The notes beneath the pieces are model-generated. The model was not told the DNA's origin and did not search any database. It saw only the letters and a program-made list of their open reading frames with translations. From positions 248,001 to 312,000 of the forward strand of contig NZ_RJVQ01000005.1 in assembly GCF_003856525.1 (NCBI RefSeq): a stretch of DNA of 64,000 nt. Direction: 5' to 3'. The stretch is from Vibrio viridaestus (GTDB lineage: Bacteria; Pseudomonadota; Gammaproteobacteria; Enterobacterales; Vibrionaceae). Shown in pieces: positions 1-8,924 of this stretch. How positions within the stretch are numbered: the first letter of the stretch is position 1; each line of letters opens with the position of its first letter. A program made the position numbers and the translations under genes.

Positions 1-189
1 TGTAAGCCTAGCTGGCGAATGTACAAATACTCCCCATATTAGGCGAGTAAGTACGATAACCGCCGCAGAATAACCCACCCATTGATGAATAGTGCTACCC
101 GCTTCTGTAAGAAAATAGTTAATGATAAATAACACTGCCACACTCCAATGGGTAAATCGTACCCATGGATCCCAAATAAATTTGTTCAT
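1..189 (-). CDS. Cytochrome b561-family membrane protein, N-terminal part
   Basis: Only the first 63 codons are present; the rest lies beyond the left edge. The protein starts MNKFIWDPWVRFTHWS, a typical start for the two-haem cytochrome b561 / b-type hydrogenase cytochrome family. His14 lies at the edge of the first membrane segment and a second His is at residue 35, both plausible haem ligands. The family carries electrons across the inner membrane. The gene diverges from dgkA-eptA, and the 132-bp gap between them holds a PmrA-type repeat that could serve both directions. The electron partner is not visible. Confidence 0.8.
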   Translation of the reverse strand, partial: MNKFIWDPWVRFTHWSVAVLFIINYFLTEAGSTIHQWVGYSAAVIVLTRLIWGVFVHSPARLT

Positions 190-248
190 TTCAGCCTCTT
201 AAACTCATCAAGATAATTTAGAAATCAAATTCAGATTAATCCTGATTT

Positions 249-265
249 CTTAAGAGAGTCTTAAG
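249..265 (+). promoter_or_regulatory. PmrA/CarR-type direct-repeat operator upstream of dgkA-eptA
   Basis: Two identical hexamers CTTAAG are separated by five bases (AGAGT). This matches the half-site and spacing published for PmrA-family response regulators (YTTAAK-N5-YTTAAK). It ends 56 bp before the dgkA start and lies in the divergent gap shared with the cytochrome b561 gene. Regulation of lipid A phosphoethanolamine genes by PmrA, or by CarR/VprA in vibrios, is established; use of this particular site is inferred. Confidence 0.6.
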
Positions 266-321
266 TCTCAAAAGATAAAGTGCTCAGCACAATAACTTTA
301 AAGTAGATAAGACTAATTCTC

Positions 322-678
322 ATGAAACCAGGAAACATCGGTATAAAAAGACTTTTTTATGCAGGAATCTATTCAGCACAAGGCCTGAAAGCTGCATGGA
401 AAAACGAAGCGGCTTTCCGTCAGGAAATCATCGTAATCGTTCCTCTATGCTTAATCGCTTTGAGCCTGAAGATCACTGTTATTGAGCAACTCTTTTTAGT
501 GACATCGCTTGTCTTCGTCCTCATTGCCGAATTATTTAATTCAGCGATTGAGGCTGTCGTGGACAGAATCAGTGATGAGCTTCATGAATTAAGCGGCAGA
601 GCAAAAGATATCGGCTCAGCAGCTGTCCTTATCTCGATATTTCTAGCCATCTTTATCTGGGTGTGGGTATTACTATGA
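322..678 (+). CDS. dgkA: Diacylglycerol kinase
   Basis: 118-residue inner membrane protein, about the length of E. coli DgkA (121). It has the early EAAFRQE segment, the catalytic AELFNSAIEAVVD segment (about residues 65-78) and three hydrophobic helices. It phosphorylates diacylglycerol to phosphatidic acid using ATP. Its stop codon overlaps the ATG of the next gene (ATGA at 675-678), so the two should be translationally coupled. The pairing makes metabolic sense: EptA takes phosphoethanolamine from phosphatidylethanolamine and releases diacylglycerol, which DgkA recycles. Confidence 0.95.
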   Translation: MKPGNIGIKRLFYAGIYSAQGLKAAWKNEAAFRQEIIVIVPLCLIALSLKITVIEQLFLVTSLVFVLIAELFNSAIEAVVDRISDELHELSGRAKDIGSAAVLISIFLAIFIWVWVLL

Positions 679-2339
679 AGCTACTGAAGAAAATCAAAAA
701 TCAAGGTCTGTCATATCATATTATTACGATGATATTAGCAGCGTACTTTGCTTTGGTCTTGAATCTTCCGATATACAAAGACTTAGCGGGTATTTTCTCG
801 AAATTGGAAACGGTAGATAAAGGCTTTATATTCTCAATACCGTTCTTCTTCTTCTTTGCGCTAACGTTGATTTTTAGTGTTTTCACCTGGCCTAAGATAA
901 CCAAGCTTCTTTTCTCAGTCGTTATTTTAGTATCAAGTATTGTCTGCTACGCCACCTTCAATTACGGCATTATTTTTGATGTCGATATGATACAAAATAT
1001 TCTAGAGACAAATACAGGTGAGGCCTCATCATACCTCAGTATTACCTCGATCGTTTGGATTGTAGGACTCGGTATTTTACCCGTTGCCTTATTGGTTTGG
1101 GTTCCAATCAAACGAGAAAAAGTGCTGCCATTTTTCTTTAAAAAAATGGGAACGATGGTAATTGCTTGCTTGGGGATCGTATTAATTGCCTCGATGTACT
1201 ATCAGGACTATGTCTCTGTTGGCCGCAATAACAGCTATCTCAGAAAACTCATTATTCCTACGTATTATGTCCATAGTATCGACAAATATGTTCGTAATAC
1301 CTATTTCAGTAAACCTATTCCATTTAAATCGATCGGAACGGATGCAAAACAAGTGGCTGATATCGATAGCAATCATAAGCCAACCTTGATGGTTATTGTA
1401 TTAGGTGAAACCGCACGCGGACAAAACTACCCATATAACGGCTATCATCGCAATACGACGCCATACACAGATAAAATGAATATGGTGTCGTTTAAAGACG
1501 TGCACTCCTGCGGTACCGCGACCGCGATATCTGTACCATGTATGTTTTCACGACTTGATCATGCAGACTATGATGAGCAACAGGCCTATCATCAGGACAA
1601 TCTACTTGATGTGTTGAAAAGAGCGGACGTAGATGTGCTTTGGAGAGAAAATGATGGTGCATCAAAAGGCATTCCTGTTAACGTCAATTACCAAAATATA
1701 GAACGTACAGATAAACATCCATTATGTGATAATAGCAGTTGTCTTGATATGGCTTTACTGCAGGACTTCGACAAAAATGTTGACGACCTAAACGGAAATC
1801 GTCTTATTGTCTTACATCTTATTGGCAGTCACGGTCCAACTTACTTTAAACGTTATCCGGATAATTTTGCGTACTTCCAACCCGATTGCCCGAGATCAGA
1901 TATCGAAAATTGCACTCAAGAACAGTTAATTAACTCCTACGATAACACGATTCGTTACACAGATTATGTTGTTTCAGAGGCAATTAATAAGCTCAAATCT
2001 CTCTCAGACAAATACAATACTGGTCTGATGTATCTTTCTGACCATGGGGAATCACTAGGGGAAGATGGGATTTATCTTCATGGGATGCCATATTCGCTCG
2101 CTCCAGTCTATCAAAAGCGAGTCCCTATGATGGTTTGGCTATCACCGCAGATGCAGCAAACGAAAGATATTGATGAAAGCTGTCTTCGTACAGAAGCCGG
2201 CAAAGGCGGGTTCTCTCACGATAATCTATTTGATTCTATCCTAGGCGTGATGGACGTATCGACGAATATTTACCGTGGTAAAACCGATATATTCGCAGCC
2301 TGTCGTGCGCATAGCCCTCTCACACTGGCTAAGAATTAA
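675..2339 (+). CDS. eptA: Lipid A phosphoethanolamine transferase (EptA family)
   Basis: 554 residues from the ATG at 675; a GTG at 663 is in frame, but the ATGA overlap with dgkA favours 675. About five membrane helices fill the first 180 residues, followed by a periplasmic sulfatase-fold domain. Visible metal and catalytic segments are VLGETARGQNYPYNGY, CGTATAISVPCMFS (the Thr of this region is the expected nucleophile) and LSDHGESLGE. The Cys pairs expected for disulfides in this family are present. The enzyme adds phosphoethanolamine to lipid A phosphates, lowering negative charge and usually polymyxin susceptibility. Followed by a clear terminator. Confidence 0.93.
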   Translation: MKLLKKIKNQGLSYHIITMILAAYFALVLNLPIYKDLAGIFSKLETVDKGFIFSIPFFFFFALTLIFSVFTWPKITKLLFSVVILVSSIVCYATFNYGIIFDVDMIQNILETNTGEASSYLSITSIVWIVGLGILPVALLVWVPIKREKVLPFFFKKMGTMVIACLGIVLIASMYYQDYVSVGRNNSYLRKLIIPTYYVHSIDKYVRNTYFSKPIPFKSIGTDAKQVADIDSNHKPTLMVIVLGETARGQNYPYNGYHRNTTPYTDKMNMVSFKDVHSCGTATAISVPCMFSRLDHADYDEQQAYHQDNLLDVLKRADVDVLWRENDGASKGIPVNVNYQNIERTDKHPLCDNSSCLDMALLQDFDKNVDDLNGNRLIVLHLIGSHGPTYFKRYPDNFAYFQPDCPRSDIENCTQEQLINSYDNTIRYTDYVVSEAINKLKSLSDKYNTGLMYLSDHGESLGEDGIYLHGMPYSLAPVYQKRVPMMVWLSPQMQQTKDIDESCLRTEAGKGGFSHDNLFDSILGVMDVSTNIYRGKTDIFAACRAHSPLTLAKN

Positions 2340-2363
2340 AAGCAATCTTTGTCTTATCATCAC

Positions 2364-2391
2364 AAAGAGACGCTTTTGCGTCTCTTTTTTC
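2364..2391 (+). terminator. Intrinsic terminator after eptA
   Basis: Perfect 10-bp stem AAAGAGACGC / GCGTCTCTTT with a TTTT loop, followed by a T-run on the plus strand. It lies between eptA and the convergent SDR gene and may also work weakly on the other strand. Confidence 0.9.
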
Positions 2392-2413
2392 ATCTAAAAT
2401 AGTCCACAAATTC

Positions 2414-3085
2414 CTACCACGGAAGTTCTTCACCATTGGAGTGCCAAAAGGTTCCTGTGGTCGATATAGATAAAGCATTAATTCGCTCAATCAAGCTAAA
2501 TGCTGCTTCTTGCGCAGTGATATTCCCTCTTCCACCAACCATTTCAGTCTGTACGTATCCCGGATGGAGAATAGCGACTGCGATCCCCCTAGGTTTTAAA
2601 TCAATAGACAGTGATTTTCCTGCGGCATTCAATGCAGCTTTTGACATTCGATAACCGTAGCGACCACCAGAAGAATTATCCGCAATTGACCCCATTCGAC
2701 TGGTCACTAAAGCAATTTTACTACCTTTAGACATATTACCTAAGAGTGCTTCAGTTACTCTGAGCGGACCAAGTGTATTAACGACAAATTGGTCTTCTAT
2801 GGACTGGTAATCAAGACAGCCTAATTGCTCATCTCTCAAAATTCCTGCGTTATTGATAAGCAAGTCAATTTCATAAGGTGCTAGCGCTTTTGATAATTGC
2901 GCGACTGATTCCGCATCAGAAACATCAATATTATTGATTACCATAACATCGAGTTCTTCAAGAGCGGGGCTTGCCTGCCGACACACAGCGTAAACCTTCC
3001 AACCCATTTCTACATAGTGTTTCGTTAATTCCAAACCTATGCCTCGGTTCGCTCCTGTGATGACTGCTATCTGGGACATACCCAC
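2414..3085 (-). CDS. Short-chain dehydrogenase/reductase (C-factor-like SDR)
   Basis: 223-residue Rossmann protein with the cofactor motif TGANRGIG near the start, NNAG at about residue 80 and the active-site YRMSKAA (Tyr and Lys four apart) near residue 145, with the catalytic Ser in VTSRMGS. This is a classical SDR oxidoreductase using NAD(H) or NADP(H). The short length and the GIGLE start resemble C-factor-like or carbonyl reductase-like members. The substrate cannot be told. It stands alone, convergent with eptA. Confidence 0.88.
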   Translation of the reverse strand: MGMSQIAVITGANRGIGLELTKHYVEMGWKVYAVCRQASPALEELDVMVINNIDVSDAESVAQLSKALAPYEIDLLINNAGILRDEQLGCLDYQSIEDQFVVNTLGPLRVTEALLGNMSKGSKIALVTSRMGSIADNSSGGRYGYRMSKAALNAAGKSLSIDLKPRGIAVAILHPGYVQTEMVGGRGNITAQEAAFSLIERINALSISTTGTFWHSNGEELPW

Positions 3086-3325
3086 TCCTTTTTGACTCGA
3101 TGTTTCGAATTGCTTAAACGCTTATTCGACCATGTTAACCCTTTTGATGACTAAACCTCAAACTCAGACACCTGAAATCGATATATAGCATATGGGCTTA
3201 ACATCACAAAACTCAATATATCTTATTGATTAGTATATACTAAAATATTCATAGAATTCATAATAACCTTTGCTTTTTGAATAATAGTCTCTATTCTTAC
3301 AACAAAGAGTTAGCATCAATTATTT

Positions 3326-4828
3326 ATGCGCATAAAAAATCTCACGGTCTTTACATGTATCTTTATTTTGGTTAATTTGATCTGCCTTGCTGGCGTTCTA
3401 TTCAGTGCGTACAGAACGATTGAAATCAATGCAAATTCTTCCATATCCCAACGGTTTCATTCCATCACAGCTTTATCAGAGAAGTTTGAACGCGCCTACT
3501 TTGACGATCTTGTTGCGACCAATGGTGACTGCGAAGCTTTTTCAAGCAAGGCCAAAATGGTCACGTTTTACGAGCCTTATATTCGTGCGTTAACCTATGT
3601 TCAAGATAAACATTTGCGATGTGACTCATTGTACGGTGAAAGAAACATTTTCATTCGCGAAGCTGCAAACTCTTTTAGATCAGTGATGTTCTTTGCACAT
3701 AGTGTTGTTGACCCGACATCTGCGGTCATTGCGTTTAACATATCAAAAGACGACGGAAAAACCGTTGTTTCTTACGGTATAAACTTATCAACTTTTCAAG
3801 ATATCATGTTAACGCTAGAGCACTTTTACGATGTTAGCATGGTTATAGGGGACTATGAGATAACGACTTCAGGTTTCACTCATCTATCTCAAGATCTCAA
3901 GCAAAAGTTTATTAATAACACCATTGAAATGAACGGCTATCAGGTTCACTACGATATTACTTACAGCAAATTTTTAACGTTTACCTTAACCAACTACCGC
4001 CAGTTTATATTTATTCTTTTCTTCCTCTCATTTCCGATTACTTACTGGGTATATGGTGGGATCAAACGCTTAGACCTAAATGCACATAAAATTGCTAAAG
4101 GTATCAAAAGATCTGAATTTGAACCTTACTACCAACCTATATTCAATGCTAAAGGAAGCATAATTGGCTGCGAAGTGTTAGCTCGATGGAATAGCAAGTC
4201 AGGGTTAATACCACCCGATATATTCATTCCGCAAGCGGAAAAATCGGGTCAGATTCAGGCCATTTTTTCTCAGTTGGTAACAAAAACGATTCAAATGCTG
4301 TACACATCAGGTAGCTTACCGACGAAAGAATTTCATGTGGGAATCAATATTAGTGCACCTCAGATATCTCAGAGTCAATTTATCGAAGACTGCGTCAAAC
4401 TCGCTCAGACACTCAAGCGTTACGATGCGATACTGGTCCTTGAGTTAACAGAAAGGATTCATCTCCCTGAAGACGAATTACTACAGCAAACTTTAAAAAT
4501 ACTGAGAGATGAAGGTATTAAACTCGCTCTGGATGACTTTGGTACTGGGTATTCATCCCTGCTTTATTTCGCAAAAATTAAATTTGATATCCTAAAAATA
4601 GACAAAACATTTGTTGACCTAATCAGCCAAGAAAATGACCAAAAACTGCTACTAAATAACGTTATTGACCTTGGCCGGCAATTAAAAATCCGAATTACCG
4701 CAGAAGGTATCGAAACGCTCTATCAATACGAATATCTCAAACAATATAATATCGATTACTATCAGGGATATTATTTTGATAAGCCTATGCGGGCGAAAGA
4801 TTTCATGGCCCGTTATTTACTTAATTAA
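3326..4828 (+). CDS. CSS-motif periplasmic sensor with EAL c-di-GMP phosphodiesterase domain
   Basis: 500 residues: a first membrane helix (about 7-28), a periplasmic domain with conserved cysteines (CEAF and RCDSLYG, typical of the CSS-motif family), a second helix (about 227-247) and a C-terminal EAL domain (about 265-498). Catalytic segments are intact: CEVLARW, NISAPQI, ELTER, DDFGTGYSS, KIDKTF and AEGIET. It should hydrolyse c-di-GMP to pGpG. In known relatives the periplasmic thiols or disulfide tune activity through DsbA/DsbB; that role here is inferred. It stands alone, convergent with the GGDEF-EAL gene, stops 5 bp apart. Confidence 0.92.
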   Translation: MRIKNLTVFTCIFILVNLICLAGVLFSAYRTIEINANSSISQRFHSITALSEKFERAYFDDLVATNGDCEAFSSKAKMVTFYEPYIRALTYVQDKHLRCDSLYGERNIFIREAANSFRSVMFFAHSVVDPTSAVIAFNISKDDGKTVVSYGINLSTFQDIMLTLEHFYDVSMVIGDYEITTSGFTHLSQDLKQKFINNTIEMNGYQVHYDITYSKFLTFTLTNYRQFIFILFFLSFPITYWVYGGIKRLDLNAHKIAKGIKRSEFEPYYQPIFNAKGSIIGCEVLARWNSKSGLIPPDIFIPQAEKSGQIQAIFSQLVTKTIQMLYTSGSLPTKEFHVGINISAPQISQSQFIEDCVKLAQTLKRYDAILVLELTERIHLPEDELLQQTLKILRDEGIKLALDDFGTGYSSLLYFAKIKFDILKIDKTFVDLISQENDQKLLLNNVIDLGRQLKIRITAEGIETLYQYEYLKQYNIDYYQGYYFDKPMRAKDFMARYLLN

Positions 4829-4833
4829 GATAT

Positions 4834-7233
4834 CTAACTCTCGTTCAACCATTGTGTTATAAACTGATCTTTTGAAACCGGCTTTCCGAAGAAATATCCC
4901 TGAAATTTACTGCACTCTAAACGGCTTAACGTATCGACTTGCTCTTGCGTTTCAACGCCTTCAGCAATAACTGACATTCCCAGCTTAGTAGCCGTTGTAA
5001 TAACAACCTCAATGATGGGCTGGGTACTTTTACTCGCACTTAATCCCTGAACAAACGAGCGGTCGACTTTGAGCACTTCTAACGGAAGCTCATTTAGATA
5101 TTTCAAGGAAGAATATCCAGTACCAAAATCATCAATCGCGAAGGTAACGCCAGCTTGCTTCAGGGTAGCCATCTTATTCGTCGCGATGTCGAAGTTGTTA
5201 AGTAACATATTCTCGGTAATTTCTAACTCGATGAAGTCACCCGGAAGATCAAAGTTACGGAGCTGATTGAGAATATAGGAGACAAAATCGACCTGTTGAA
5301 AATGAATAGGACTTATATTGATGGATACCCTACCCAAATTGGCCATTAGGCCTTGCTCTCTACAGTGACTTAGAAAACGAATGCTTTCTCGTAAAACCCA
5401 CTTATCAATGTCGACAATCAACCCACTCTCTTCAGCCTGAGGAATAAAAGCACCTGGCATAACTAATCCTTTAGTCGGGTGGTTCCAGCGTACTAAGATT
5501 TCAGCGCCAAACAGCTCTCCCCGCTCAGTAACTTGCGGTTGTAACCATATCGCCAACTGATCATAATTTAATGCAGCGTGCAATTCGTCCTCTAACTGCA
5601 AGATCTGCGTTGCATCTGACTGCATTTCATGACGATAAAACTCTATACTGTTTCTTCCCATCGCTTTTGCTCGATACATTGCAGTATCAGCACAACGAAG
5701 TAACTCTCCAGCATCAAGACCATCACCTGGGAAAAGACAAATCCCAATACTACACGTGCTGTGTAGAGTCAGTCCTCCGGACGTAAATGGGCGCGCTAGA
5801 ACCTCCAAAAGTTGCTGGGCAAGGAGCTGTGCCTTTTCAGCCGCCACGATAGACTTATCCGCTAATTGGAACAGTGCGAGTACAAATTCATCTCCGCCTA
5901 GTCTTGATGCCATAGACTGATTGGGTGCTATCTGTCTCAGTCTGGTCGAGATTTCTTTTAGTAACGAATCACCAACCATATGTCCCATTGAATCATTGAT
6001 ATATTTAAACCTATCTAAATCAAAATACAGTAAAGCTCCATACTGATGATTCTTAATGTGAGATTCCATCTCACTTTCTAGTTTTTCCGTTAGCATTCTT
6101 CGATTCGCTAAATTGGTCAGTGAATCAAAATAGGCCATTTGATAAATTTGTCTTTCTGCCAACTTACGCCTGGTTACGTCTCTGACATTGACCAACACGT
6201 AGTCCTCAGCACTCAACGTCAAGGCAACAGCGCGGCATTCCAGGTAGTGGCTGGTGTCTTTAAAATAGACATCTTCGTACTCAACCACAGCCTCATTTGC
6301 TGTTTGGGCAAAAATGTTCTGCATTTCATCAGAATCGTACAACTCACTGTATGAGAACGCATATTTTCCAACAATCTCACTGCTGGGCTGACCTGTAATT
6401 TCGACGGCTAAACGATTTACCTGACAAATTTCTGTTGATGGCCTACACAAAAACATCGCATCGCCTGAGTTTTCCATAAGTGAGCGAGAAAACTTTTCGT
6501 TTCGACTGATTTGCTCAATAGCAGCTTCAAGTTTAGCGGATGCTGCATGATTAGCTTGCCATTCAAACTGAAAGCGCTCCACCAGCAAGCCAAGCTCATC
6601 CTTGATCGCGTAGGGCGGATTCTCTATATCCGCTCGAGTTTTAGCGCCACCAATCCAATGAGCAATATTGACTATAGGTTTGGAGAGTAGAAGATAGGAC
6701 ACAAAGAGAATCAAGACGGTTAAAATAGCCGTAAACAGGACGGTTGATGTCAGTATGATGGTCGCCCTAGACGTAATACCTTCAACTAGACTGATTTCAT
6801 TTAAAGACACCTGAAGTGTTGCGAACCGTTGCTTTAAATTTGAAATGTCTAATTTATACCGCTTTTCAGCCGGGATATTGATAAAGTAAGCACCGAGCTT
6901 AGCGACCCAGTTAGGCTTGTCGGTTTTGTTGTTAGTCACAGTTGCTAGTGAATCACCAAAATCGTCAATTAACGAAGCCGATTGTATAATTGGGTTATGG
7001 GCCAAACTCTGCAGTGCTTCTTCTGCAAGTTTTTTGTCCAAGTTATAAACCGCACTTGCTAATGCCGGTCGGTGTAAACTGACAAACCTTTCTAGATTAT
7101 CGAGCTGCCTACTCCGTTCACTGGTGATATCGAGATAGACTTGCGCTATTCCGGAAATAATCCCACATCCAAGCGCGAGTAACATAACATACAATGCCTG
7201 CCGGGTTGCTATACCTGTTTTCAACGTTGACAC
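4834..7233 (-). CDS. Membrane PAS-GGDEF-EAL c-di-GMP enzyme
   Basis: 799 residues: N-terminal helix (about 13-32), periplasmic segment to about 155, second helix (about 158-183), linker with predicted coiled coil, PAS domain (about 245-360), GGDEF domain (RLGGDEF intact) and EAL domain (EILVRWNHP, DDFGTGYSSLKYL, AEGVET intact). Both cyclase and phosphodiesterase sites look usable. The start is uncertain: GTG at 7233 sits directly behind AAAGG, and a TTG nine bases later has better spacing. It begins three bases after the stop of a periplasmic binding protein gene, so the two are almost surely co-expressed and may form a sensor-enzyme pair. Confidence 0.92.
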   Translation of the reverse strand: MSTLKTGIATRQALYVMLLALGCGIISGIAQVYLDITSERSRQLDNLERFVSLHRPALASAVYNLDKKLAEEALQSLAHNPIIQSASLIDDFGDSLATVTNNKTDKPNWVAKLGAYFINIPAEKRYKLDISNLKQRFATLQVSLNEISLVEGITSRATIILTSTVLFTAILTVLILFVSYLLLSKPIVNIAHWIGGAKTRADIENPPYAIKDELGLLVERFQFEWQANHAASAKLEAAIEQISRNEKFSRSLMENSGDAMFLCRPSTEICQVNRLAVEITGQPSSEIVGKYAFSYSELYDSDEMQNIFAQTANEAVVEYEDVYFKDTSHYLECRAVALTLSAEDYVLVNVRDVTRRKLAERQIYQMAYFDSLTNLANRRMLTEKLESEMESHIKNHQYGALLYFDLDRFKYINDSMGHMVGDSLLKEISTRLRQIAPNQSMASRLGGDEFVLALFQLADKSIVAAEKAQLLAQQLLEVLARPFTSGGLTLHSTCSIGICLFPGDGLDAGELLRCADTAMYRAKAMGRNSIEFYRHEMQSDATQILQLEDELHAALNYDQLAIWLQPQVTERGELFGAEILVRWNHPTKGLVMPGAFIPQAEESGLIVDIDKWVLRESIRFLSHCREQGLMANLGRVSINISPIHFQQVDFVSYILNQLRNFDLPGDFIELEITENMLLNNFDIATNKMATLKQAGVTFAIDDFGTGYSSLKYLNELPLEVLKVDRSFVQGLSASKSTQPIIEVVITTATKLGMSVIAEGVETQEQVDTLSRLECSKFQGYFFGKPVSKDQFITQWLNES

Positions 7234-7236
7234 CCT

Positions 7237-8004
7237 TTATAAGGTGCTTTCTGAGTAACCAAAATATTTTGCTCTAATCTTTTGATAATGCCCATTATTT
7301 TTTATTTTCCTAAGCCCCTGATTAAATGTTTTTATGATCTCACTGCTATGTGGATAGTTTTGACTTACGCATAAATGCAGATGAAGTGGACCGACATCGT
7401 CAAGGTATGTCGCTTTTATATCTTTAAAGAGTCCCATTGATTTTGCCTGATAAAATACGGGATTTTCCGGTCCATAAAAAACGTCAATGCCACGATAGGC
7501 AATACTGATTAATCCGGAACGAAGATCTTTTGTTAAGTCATGGGGAATATTTGCATCTTTAAGCTGGGTTTGAACACCCCAACCATCGACAGCAACAACA
7601 GAAAAATGTTTGAGATCATCCAGTTTCGAGATTTCAGTAGTATCTGTAGACTTCAACGTTATCGCGACCTGACGAGGGGCACTGATTGGATCACTGAAAT
7701 ACATAAATGACTTGCGCGATTGACGAATACTACACGACATTGTTCCGGCTATCTCTCCGGCTTTCATGAGCTTTAATATACGCTTCCACGGCAAGACTTT
7801 AAATGTTACCGGTTGCCCCATTTCTGAAAAAGCAGCACGAACAACTTCTATATCAACCCCTGAGATGGTATTTTTTTCTAAGTCGACGATAAGATATGGC
7901 GGGTAATCAACCGCATAAAAAACCAAGGGTTCACTCGCTTTACTGCCAGAAGTAAAAAATAAACAGAGCAAGAGAAGTTGAGAAGACAGAAAGCCAAATT
8001 TCAT
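7237..8004 (-). CDS. Periplasmic solute-binding protein, amino-acid (SBP_bac_3) type
   Basis: 255 residues with a clear signal peptide (MKFGFLSSQLLLLCLFFTSGSKA). The mature part has the SBP_bac_3 pattern: PPYLIVD, SGVDIEVVRAAFSEMG and a late YQKIRAKYFG segment. No permease or ATPase lies nearby; the next gene in the operon is a GGDEF-EAL protein with a periplasmic domain. That suggests a role as a ligand-sensing partner rather than in transport, as with NspS for MbaA in V. cholerae (although NspS belongs to the PotD type). The ligand is unknown. Confidence 0.85.
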   Translation of the reverse strand: MKFGFLSSQLLLLCLFFTSGSKASEPLVFYAVDYPPYLIVDLEKNTISGVDIEVVRAAFSEMGQPVTFKVLPWKRILKLMKAGEIAGTMSCSIRQSRKSFMYFSDPISAPRQVAITLKSTDTTEISKLDDLKHFSVVAVDGWGVQTQLKDANIPHDLTKDLRSGLISIAYRGIDVFYGPENPVFYQAKSMGLFKDIKATYLDDVGPLHLHLCVSQNYPHSSEIIKTFNQGLRKIKNNGHYQKIRAKYFGYSESTL

Positions 8005-8180
8005 GTTGTTAGTTTTTGTGTTCGTTTTATTAGTCTCATATTAGGGAATTATTCCTTTGTATTTCAATAGGCAAGTATGAATTTATGGCTAACTATCACT
8101 TTATGAATAAAATTATCGACAAAACAAGTCGTATTTGTGAGAAAAATCGACTCAAATAAACAATTAATAAGCAGGTATGT

Positions 8181-8876
8181 ATGACTCAAGAACGTTTCTC
8201 AACAATACAGCAGCGTGCTCTAGAGCGAAAAGGAGGAAAGGATAACCTCAATAAATTACTCTCTAGCCCACTGAGTAAAGACCAAATTGCAGACATCACC
8301 GAAGATAGATGGTTAGCAGGATTTAGTCTTAAGGTTTTCCAGTCCGGTATTCGCTGGGATGTGGTGAGAAAAAAGTGGCCAGCCTTTGAAGAAGTATTCT
8401 TTAAGTTCAATCCTGATTCTTTACTGCTGTTATCAGATGAACAATGGGAGAGCAAAGCTCAAGACCCAAGAATAATCCGTCATCTCACCAAAGTAATGTC
8501 AATTCCGCACAACGCGCAGATGATAGTTGAAGCTCGACGCGAACATGGATCGTTTAGCGAGATGATAGCAAATTGGCCTTCTGACTCTATCTCAGAACTT
8601 TGGCTTTATTTAAAAAAACACGGTAAACGGCTAGGTGGAAATACGGGCCCCTATTCCCTTCGTCAAATGGGAGTGGATACATTCTTGCTGACTTCTGATA
8701 TTGAGGCATACCTCAGAAATACCGATATCATCAATACGTCATCCGTTAGTAAAAAAACGCTGATATCGATCAATCAGGCATTCACAGAATGGCAACAGCA
8801 ATCCGGGCTTCCATTCACTCAGATTAGTCAGATCATCGCCTATAGCGTTGGCGATAACACGCGATTCGCTCAATAA
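8181..8876 (+). CDS. DNA-3-methyladenine glycosylase I family (Tag-like)
   Basis: 231 residues. The segments DRWLAGFSLKVFQSGIRWDVVRKKWPAF and SIPHNAQMIVEARREHGSF match the Tag/COG2818 family, whose members excise 3-methyladenine from alkylated DNA by a base-flipping HhH-like fold. It is longer than E. coli Tag (187) and I do not see the family's usual N-terminal and C-terminal zinc ligands, so it belongs to a divergent branch and the specificity is uncertain. Single gene, convergent with the chemoreceptor. Confidence 0.78.
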   Translation: MTQERFSTIQQRALERKGGKDNLNKLLSSPLSKDQIADITEDRWLAGFSLKVFQSGIRWDVVRKKWPAFEEVFFKFNPDSLLLLSDEQWESKAQDPRIIRHLTKVMSIPHNAQMIVEARREHGSFSEMIANWPSDSISELWLYLKKHGKRLGGNTGPYSLRQMGVDTFLLTSDIEAYLRNTDIINTSSVSKKTLISINQAFTEWQQQSGLPFTQISQIIAYSVGDNTRFAQ

Positions 8877-8900
8877 AAAAGGTGGCTGATATTAGCCACC
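8873..8900 (-). terminator. Terminator of the chemoreceptor gene
   Basis: Stem GGTGGCT / AGCCACC with a six-base loop. Read on the minus strand it is followed by a run of T (the A-run at 8875-8880 on the plus strand). It may also stop plus-strand transcription from the glycosylase gene. Confidence 0.8.
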
Positions 8901-8924
8901 TTACTAAATAGTTAAGCTATTGGA

